NCBI RefSeq assembly: GCF_964656455.1
Contig: NC_135717.1
Location: 139,328,308-139,392,307, forward strand
DNA length: 64,000 bases
From: Halichoerus grypus
Lineage: Eukaryota; Chordata; Mammalia; Carnivora; Phocidae
Reading direction: 5' to 3'
Shown: piece after piece, positions 58,100 to 64,000 of the stretch
Position numbering within the stretch: position 1 is the first letter of the stretch
Layout of the letters: each line of letters opens with the position of its first letter
Translations under genes and position numbers: made by a program
Notes under the pieces: generated by a model
Told to the model about the DNA's origin: nothing
Databases searched by the model: none
The model's input: the letters and a program-made list of their open reading frames with translations, nothing else

Positions 58100-61000
58100 T
58101 CATTGCAAATGGCAAGATCTCATTCCTTTTGATGGCTGCATAATATTCCATGGTATATATATACACCACATCTTCTTTATCCATTCATCTGTCGATGGAC
58201 ATCTTGGCTCTTTCCACAGTTTGGCTATTGTGGACAGTGCTGCTATAAACATCGGGGTACACGTACCCTTTCGGATCCCTACTTTTGTATCTTTGGGGTA
58301 AATACCCAGTAGTGCAATTGCTGGATCATATGGTGGCTCTATTTTCAACTTTTTGAGGAACCTCCATCCTGTTTTCCAGAGTGGCTGCACCAGCTTGCAT
58401 TCCCACCAACAGTGTAGGAGGGTTCCCCTTTCTCCGCATCCCCACCAACATCTGTCGTTTCCTGACTTGTCGATTTTAGGCATTCTGACTGGTGTGAGGT
58501 GGTATCTCATTGAGGTTTTGATTTGGATTTCCCTGATGCCGAGCGATGTTGAGCACTTTTTCATGTGTCTGTTGGCCATTTGGATGTCTTCTTTGGAAAA
58601 ATGTCTGTTCATGTCTTCTGCCCATTTCTTGATTGGATCATTTGTTCTTTGGGTGTTGAGTTTGATGAGTTCTTTATAGATTTTGGATACTAGCCCTTTA
58701 TCTGATATGTCATTTGCAAATATCTTCTCCCATTCTGTCGGTTGTCTTTTGGTTTTGTTGACTGTTTCCTTTGCTGTGCAAAAGCTTTTTATCTTGATGA
58801 AGTCCCAGTAGTTCATTTTTGCCCTTGCTTCCCTTGCCTTTGGCGAAGTTTCTAGGAAGAAGTTGCTGCAGCTGAGGTCGAAAAGGTTGCTGCCTGTGTT
58901 CTCCTTTAGGATTTTGATGGACTCCTGTCTCACATTTAGGTCTTTCAACCATTTGGAGTCTATTTTTGTGTGTAGTGTAAGGAAATGGTCCAGTTTCATT
59001 CTTCTGCATGTGGCTGTCCAGTTTTCCCAACACCATTTGTTGAAGAGACTGTCTTTTTTCCATTGGACATTCTTTCCTGCTTTGTCAAAGATTAGTTGAC
59101 CATAGAGTTGAGGGTCCATTTCTGGGCTCTCTATTCTGTTCCATTGATCTATGTGTCTGTTTTTGTGCCAGTACCATACTGTCTTGATGATGACAGCTTT
59201 GTAATAGAGCTGGAAGTCTGGAATAGTGATGCCACCAGCTTTGCTTTTCTTTTTCAACATTCCTCTGGCTATTCAGGGTCTTTTCTGGTTCCATAGAAAT
59301 TTTAGGATTATTTGTTCCATTTCTTTGAAAAAAATGGATGGTATTTTGATAGGGATTGCTTTGAATGTGTAGATTGCTCTAGGTAGCATTGACATCTTCA
59401 CAATATTTGTTCTTCCAGTCCTTGAGCATGGAACATTTTTCCATTTCTTTGTGTCTTCCTCAATTTCTTTCATGAGTATTTTATAGTTTTCTGAGTACAG
59501 ATCCTTTGCCTCTTTGGATAGATTTATTCCTAGGTATCTTTTGGTTTTGGGTGCAGTTGTAAATGGGATCGACTCCTTAATTTCTCTTTCTTCTGTCTTG
59601 TTGTTGGTGTATAGGAATGCCACTGACTTCTGTGCATTGATTTTATATCCTGCCACTTTACTGAATTCCTGTATGAGTTCTAGCAGTTTTGTTTGGGATG
59701 GAGTCTTTGGGGTTTTCCACATAAAGTATCATATCATCTGCAAAGAGTGAGAGTTTGACTTCTTCTTAGCCGATTTGGATGCCTTTTATTTCTTTTTGTT
59801 GTCTGATTGCTGTGGCTAGGACTTCCAATACTATGTTGAATAGCAGTGGTGATAGTGGACATCCCTGCCATGTTCCTGACCTTAGGGGGAAAGCTCTTAG
59901 TTTTTCCCCATTGAGAATGATATTCACTGTGGGTTTTTCATAGATGGCTTTTATGATATTGAGGTATGTGCCCTCTATCCTTACACTCTGAAGAGTTTTG
60001 ATCAAGAAAGGATGCTGTACTTTGTCAAATGCTTTTTTTGCATCTATTGAGAGGATCATATGATTCTTGTTCTTTCTTTTGTTAATGTATTGTATCACGT
60101 TGATTGATTTGCGGATGTTGAACCATCCTTGCAGCCCAGGGATAAATCCCACTTGGTCATGGTGAATAATCCTTTTAATGTACTGTTGGATCCTATTGGC
60201 TAGTATTTTGGTGAGAATTTTTGCATCCATGTTCATCAGGGATATTGGTCTGTAATTCTCCTTTTTGATGGGGTCTTTGTCTGGTTTTGGGATCAAGGTA
60301 ATGCTGGCGTCATAAAATGAGTTTGGAAGTTTTCCTTCCATTTCTATTTTTTGGAACAGTTTCAGAAGAATAGGTATTAATTCTATAAATGTTTGGTAGA
60401 ATGCCCCTGGGAAGCCATCTGGCCCCAGGCTCTTGTTTGTTGGGAGATTTTTGATTACTGCTTCAATTTCCTTAGTGGTTATAGGTCTGTTCAGGTTTTC
60501 TATTTCTTCCTGGTTCAGTTTTGGTAGTTGATACATCTCTAGGAATTCATCCATTTCTTCCAGGTTATCTAATTTGCTGGCATAGAGTTGCTCATAATAT
60601 GTTCTTATAATTGTTTGTATTTCTTTGGTGTTGGTTGTGATCTCTCCTCTTTCATTCATGATTTTGTTGATTTGGGTCATTTCTCTTTTCTTTTTGATAA
60701 GTCTGGCCAGGGGTTTATCAATCTTGTTAATTCTTTCAAAGGACCAGCTCCTAGTTTTGTTGATCTGTTCTACTGTTCTTTTAGTTTCTATTTCATTGAT
60801 TTCTGCTCTGCTCTTTATTATTTCTCTTCTCCTGCTGGGTTTAGGCTTTATTTGCTGTTCTTTCTCCAGCTCCTTTAGGTGTAGGGTTAGGTTGTGTACT
60901 TGAGACCTTTCTTGTTTCTTGAGAAGGCTTGTATTGCTATATACTTTCCTCTTAGGACTGCCTTTGCTGCATCCCAAAGATTTTGAACAGATGTGTTTTC

Positions 61001-61834
61001 ATTTTCATTGGTTTCCATGAATTTTTTTAATTCTTCTTTAATTTCCTGGTTGACCCATTCATTCTTCAGTAGGATGCTCTTTAGCCTCCGTGTATTTGAG
61101 TTCTTTCCGACTTTCCTCTTGTGATTGAGTTCTAGTTTCAAAGCTCTGTGGTCTGAAAATAGGCAGGGAATGATCCCAATCTTTTGGTACCGGTTGAGAC
61201 CTGATTTATGACCTAGGATGTGATCTATTCTGGAGAATGTTCCATGGGCACTAGAGAAGAATGTGTATTCCGTTGCTTTGGGATGGAATGTTCTGAATAT
61301 GTCTGTGAAGTCCATTTGGTCCAGTGTGTCATTTAAAGTCTTTATTTCCTTGTTGATCTTTTGCTTAGACAATCTGTCCATTTCAGTGAGGGGGGTGTTA
61401 AAGTCCCCCACTATTATTGTATTGTTGTCGATGTGTTTCTTTGCTTTTGTTATTAATCGCCTTATATAATTGGCTGCTCCTATGTTAGGCACATAGATAT
61501 TTACAATTGTTAGATCTTCTTGTTGGATAGACCCTTTAAGTAGGATATAGTGTCCTTCCTCATCTCTTATTACAGTCTTTGGTTTAAAATCTAATTTGTC
61601 TGATATAAGGATTGCCACCCCAGCTTTCTTTTTGTGTCCATTAGCATGGTAAATGGTTTTCCACCCCCTCTCTTTCAATCTGGGGGTGTCTTTGGTTCTA
61701 AAATGAGTCTCTTGCAGACAGCATATCGATGGGTCTTGTTTTTTTATCCAATCTGACAGCCTGTGTCTTTTGATTGGGGCATTTAGCCCATTTACATTCA
61801 GGGTAACTATTGAAAGATATGAATTTAGTGCCAT
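58100..61834 (-). pseudogene. L1 ORF2 (endonuclease/reverse transcriptase), broken
   Basis: The start at 61834 gives MALNSYLSIVTLNVNGLNAP and an APE-type endonuclease (ETHF, GDFNTPL, and SDHRALK with the catalytic-type SDH). The reverse transcriptase follows in 59766-60977, with the metal-binding FADD motif just beyond its stop at about 59730. The C-terminal part (58100-59260) carries the Cys/His knuckle [19 protein letters not shown] see four breaks: a frameshift near 60930, a stop at about 59766, a frameshift near 59690-59720 and a TGA at about 59273. The domains are otherwise well preserved, so the copy is fairly young but dead. Confidence 0.93.
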
Positions 61835-61915
61835 TGTATTGCCTGTAAGGTGACTGTTACTGTATATTATCTGTGTTCCTTTCTGGTCTATGTTGCTTTT
61901 AGGCTCTCTCTTTGC

Positions 61916-62811
61916 TTAGAGGACCCCTTTCAATATTTGTTGTAGGGCTGGTTTCGTGTTTGCAAATTCCTTTAGTTTTTGTTTGTCCTGGAAGCTTTTT
62001 ATCTCTCCTTCAATTTTCAATGACAGCCTAGCTGGATATAGTATTCTTGGCTGCATATTTTTCTCATTGAGTGCTCTGAATATATCCTGCCAGTCCTTTC
62101 TGGTCTGCCAGGTCTCTGTGGATAGGTCTGTTGCCAATCTAATGTTTCTACCATTGTAGGTTACATATCTCTTCTCCCGAGCTGCTTTCAGGATTTTCTC
62201 TTTGTCTCTGAGACTTGTAAGTTTTACTATTAGATGTTGGGGTGTTGACCTATTTTTATTGATTTTGAGAGGGGTTCTCTGTGCTTCCTGGATTTTGATG
62301 CCTGTTTCCTTCCCCAAATTAGGGAAGTTCTCTGCTATAATTTGCTCCATTATACCTTCTGCCCCCCTCTCTCTTTCTTCTTCTTCTGGGATCCCAATTA
62401 TTCTAACGTTGTTTCATCTTATGGTGTCGCTTATCTCTCGAATTCTGCCCTCGTGATCCAGTAGTTGTTTATCTCTCTTTTTCTCAGCTTCTTTAATTTC
62501 CATCATTTGGTCTTCTATATCACTGATTCTCTCTTCTGCTTCATTTATCCTAGCAGTTAGCGCCCCCATATTTGATTGCACCTCATTAATAGCCTTTTGA
62601 TTTCTACTTGGTTAGATTTTAGTTCTTTTACTTCTTCAGAAAGGGTTTCTCTAATAACTTCCATGCTTTTTTCAAGCCCAGCTAGTATCTTTAAAGTGAT
62701 GATTCTGAACTCTAGATCTGACCTCGTACTAATGTCCGTATTGAGTAGGTCCCTGGCAGTCGGTACTACCTCTTGTTCTTTTTGTTGAGGTGATTTTTTC
62801 CTTCTTGTCAT
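61916..62811 (-). pseudogene. L1 ORF1 (RNA-binding chaperone), broken
   Basis: The N-terminal piece (62557-62811) starts MTRRKKSPQQKEQEVVPTAR and becomes a Glu/Lys-rich coiled coil. The frame changes by one base near 62590-62600. A TGA near 62415 interrupts the next part, and the C-terminal RNA-binding domain is open at 61916-62350 (MEQIIAENFPNLGKE, VKLTSLRDKEKILKAAREK, NEKNMQPRILYPARLS). ORF1 lies upstream of ORF2 on the same strand with an 81-bp gap, as in mammalian L1. Confidence 0.9.
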
Positions 62812-62929
62812 TTTGTGCAGAGGAGAATAGATTAATGAGAGAACAAAATGCTAGCAGGGTAACAACGTCCCCAGAAAATATACTCTAAACAAATCAGAAA
62901 AGACCTGAAGCAGTGGGAAAAGAAAGGGA

Positions 62930-63620
62930 AAGAGAGAAAAAAGAAAAAGAAAAAAAAAAGATAAAGATAAAAACAAACAAAAACAGAACAAAACAAAACA
63001 AAAAAAACCAGAATGTGATCAAATATGATCAGGCTGGTATATAGATCAGTGCCACACACTAGATTTTGGGTGTATTTTGGTCTGTTAGAAGAAAGTGCCT
63101 CCCAAAATTTTAAAGAAAGAAAAACTTATATATGTACAAAAATAAGGGTTGATATGATGAAGGGATGGAATATGACTGTAAAGATGGAAATTATAAAAAA
63201 ATTTTATGAAAGGAATTGATAAGAAGTTGTTTGAAAAAAGAAAGAAGAGAATTTAAAAAAAAGAAGAAGAAAAAAGGGAGAGAATGTGATCAGGCAGGGG
63301 AGTAGAAAAAAACCATACACTAGAGATTTAGGGTATATTTTGATCTGTTAGAAGAAACTATCTCAAAATTTTAAAGAGAGAACAACTTATATATATATAT
63401 ATGCCAAAAATACGGGTAACTACTATGAAGGGATAGAATATGACTCTAAAAATGAAAAATAAAAATGTTTTTTTAAAAAGGGATTGATAAGATGTTGGTT
63501 GAAAAAGGGAAAAAGAAAAATTCAAAAAAAAAAAGAAAAGACAGTTAAAAAAAAATTTAAAAAAATTAACTTTGAAAGACTAAAGAATCATGGTAAAAAA
63601 GCCATGAATTCTATGTGCAG
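62930..63620 (-). repeat. A-rich L1 leader with two ~265-bp tandem units
   Basis: Two diverged copies follow each other (about 63011-63280 and 63281-63541). Both carry agaatgtgatca, a cacactaga/acactagag word, gatttagggtatattttgat (or close), ctgttagaagaaa, tcaaaattttaaag, aacttatatat, atgaagggat.gaatatgact and gggattgataagatgttg-type words. On the L1 strand this is a T-rich repeated 5' leader between the GC-rich 5' UTR and ORF1. Confidence 0.8.
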
Positions 63621-64000
63621 TATTCCCCTAGCGCTGGAGTTCTGCCTTTCTCATTGATCTGTAAACTTGGTCTTGGCTGGCAGTTCTCGCTGATCTTCTG
63701 GGGGAGGGGCCTGTTGCCGTGGTTTCCAAATGTCTTTGCCGGAGGCAGAATTGCCCTGCCCTTGCCCCGTCTGGGCTAAGTAATCTGTTCGGGCTTGCTC
63801 TCCGGAGCTTTTGTTCCCTGCAAGCTTTCCGTACAGCTTTGGAGGCAGAGAGTGAAAATGGCAGCCTCCCAATCTCCGCCCCAGAGGAGCCGAGAGCTTG
63901 GGGCCCCACTCCTCAGTGCGCCCCCAGAGAAAAGCAGTCAGTCACTCCTGTCTCCCTGGTCTCCGGCTGCACTCCGTGCTCACCCAGCCCGTGACCACGT
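63620..64000 (-). promoter_or_regulatory. L1 5' UTR (internal promoter region), partial
   Basis: This GC-rich block with several CpGs (gttgccgtggtttccaaatg, tctccggagcttttgttccc, tccgtgctcacccagcccgt) lies upstream of ORF1 on the element's strand. It has the composition of a LINE-1 5' UTR, which carries sense and antisense promoter activity in mammals. It is cut by the window edge, so whether the 5' end is complete is unknown. Confidence 0.7.

Larger units (their letters stand above)
46773..64000 (+). other. NAV3: NAV3 intron, 5' 17.2 kb (continues beyond window)
   Basis: It opens with GTAAGT. The next NAV3 exon, expected to resume with a Gly-Tyr-Met-Thr-Asp reading, is not found, so this intron exceeds 17 kb. 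It holds the L1 with inverted end, a Tigger-type element, a possible transduction, nested L1M/HAL1, a minute L1 insertion and a nearly full-length L1. I see nothing recognisable in 46780-48420, 50650-51940, 52450-53830 or 56780-57550. The tract 51950-52440 looks like an old, unclassified dispersed repeat. Confidence 0.8.
57552..64000 (-). mobile_element. Nearly full-length carnivoran LINE-1, antisense (cut by window edge)
   Basis: The element reads leftwards from its 5' UTR (63620-64000, continuing outside) through an A-rich repeated leader, ORF1 (62811 to 61916), ORF2 (61834 to 58100) and a 3' UTR ending near 57552 (ttattattatgttaatcccc). At least 6.4 kb is present. Both ORFs are broken, so it cannot move by itself. 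Antisense orientation is the usual one for long L1s kept in introns. Confidence 0.95.

Noticed and set aside
57622..58679. Plus-strand open frames across the 3' part of the L1 (57622-58038, 58353-58679)
   Set aside because: Opposite strand of the L1 3' UTR and ORF2; shadows without independent support.
1..64000. CRISPR arrays, bacterial operons, integrated exogenous virus or other defence-type systems
   Set aside because: All repeats resolve to microsatellites, SINE, LINE, LTR or DNA transposon fossils, and coding sequence is split by introns, as in a mammalian gene.

Overview
This window is nuclear DNA from a placental mammal, almost certainly a carnivoran. It carries eight copies of the tRNA-derived CAN-SINE family (box-B-like 'ggtcatgatcccaggg', CT-rich body, 'aaataaataaaatctt' end) plus carnivoran-type LINE-1 elements. 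The SINE body resembles the bear/seal/mustelid (arctoid) version more than the dog-specific SINEC_Cf or the cat version. That lineage call is from memory and is an inference.

One gene runs through the whole window on the + strand: the central part of NAV3 (neuron navigator 3). Six internal coding exons are supported by AG/GT boundaries, matching phases and recognisable NAV3 protein: 404-472, 3626-3765, 13961-14987, 29563-29678, 45581-45689 and 46389-46772. They join in frame to 615 codons. The CH-domain exons lie left of the window and the AAA+ exons right of it. The piece here is the Ser/Lys/Pro-rich microtubule-binding part, with four SxIP-type tetrapeptides (EB-protein ligands) in the large exon.

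The most interesting gene-level signal is a 520-bp coding segment at 39082-39601, inside the intron before exon 45581. It starts with an ATG preceded by an in-frame stop, ends in a perfect donor of the right phase, and encodes a peptide resembling the N-terminus of the paralogue NAV1. I read it as an alternative first exon for a short, CH-less NAV3 isoform driven by an intronic promoter.

The rest is intron filled with repeats. 1-13.9 kb: CAN-SINEs, MIR, MER5A and a possible minus-strand processed-pseudogene remnant. 15-29.5 kb: a perfect 162-bp tandem duplication, MIRs, L2s with L1 3' ends nested in them, microsatellites, an old L1M, a Tigger-like element and an MLT1 LTR. 30-45.5 kb: SINEs, L2, MER20, MER5A and the alternative exon. 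46.8-64 kb: an L1 with an inverted 5' end, a Tigger-type transposon with transposase remnant, a possible L1 3' transduction, nested L1M/HAL1, a 41-bp ultra-short L1 insertion, and a nearly full-length but ORF-broken L1 on the minus strand (57552 to the window edge).

I found no bacterial, phage, CRISPR or other exotic system. The window is a normal mammalian gene interior whose novelty lies in the alternative exon and in several well-preserved retrotransposition products.
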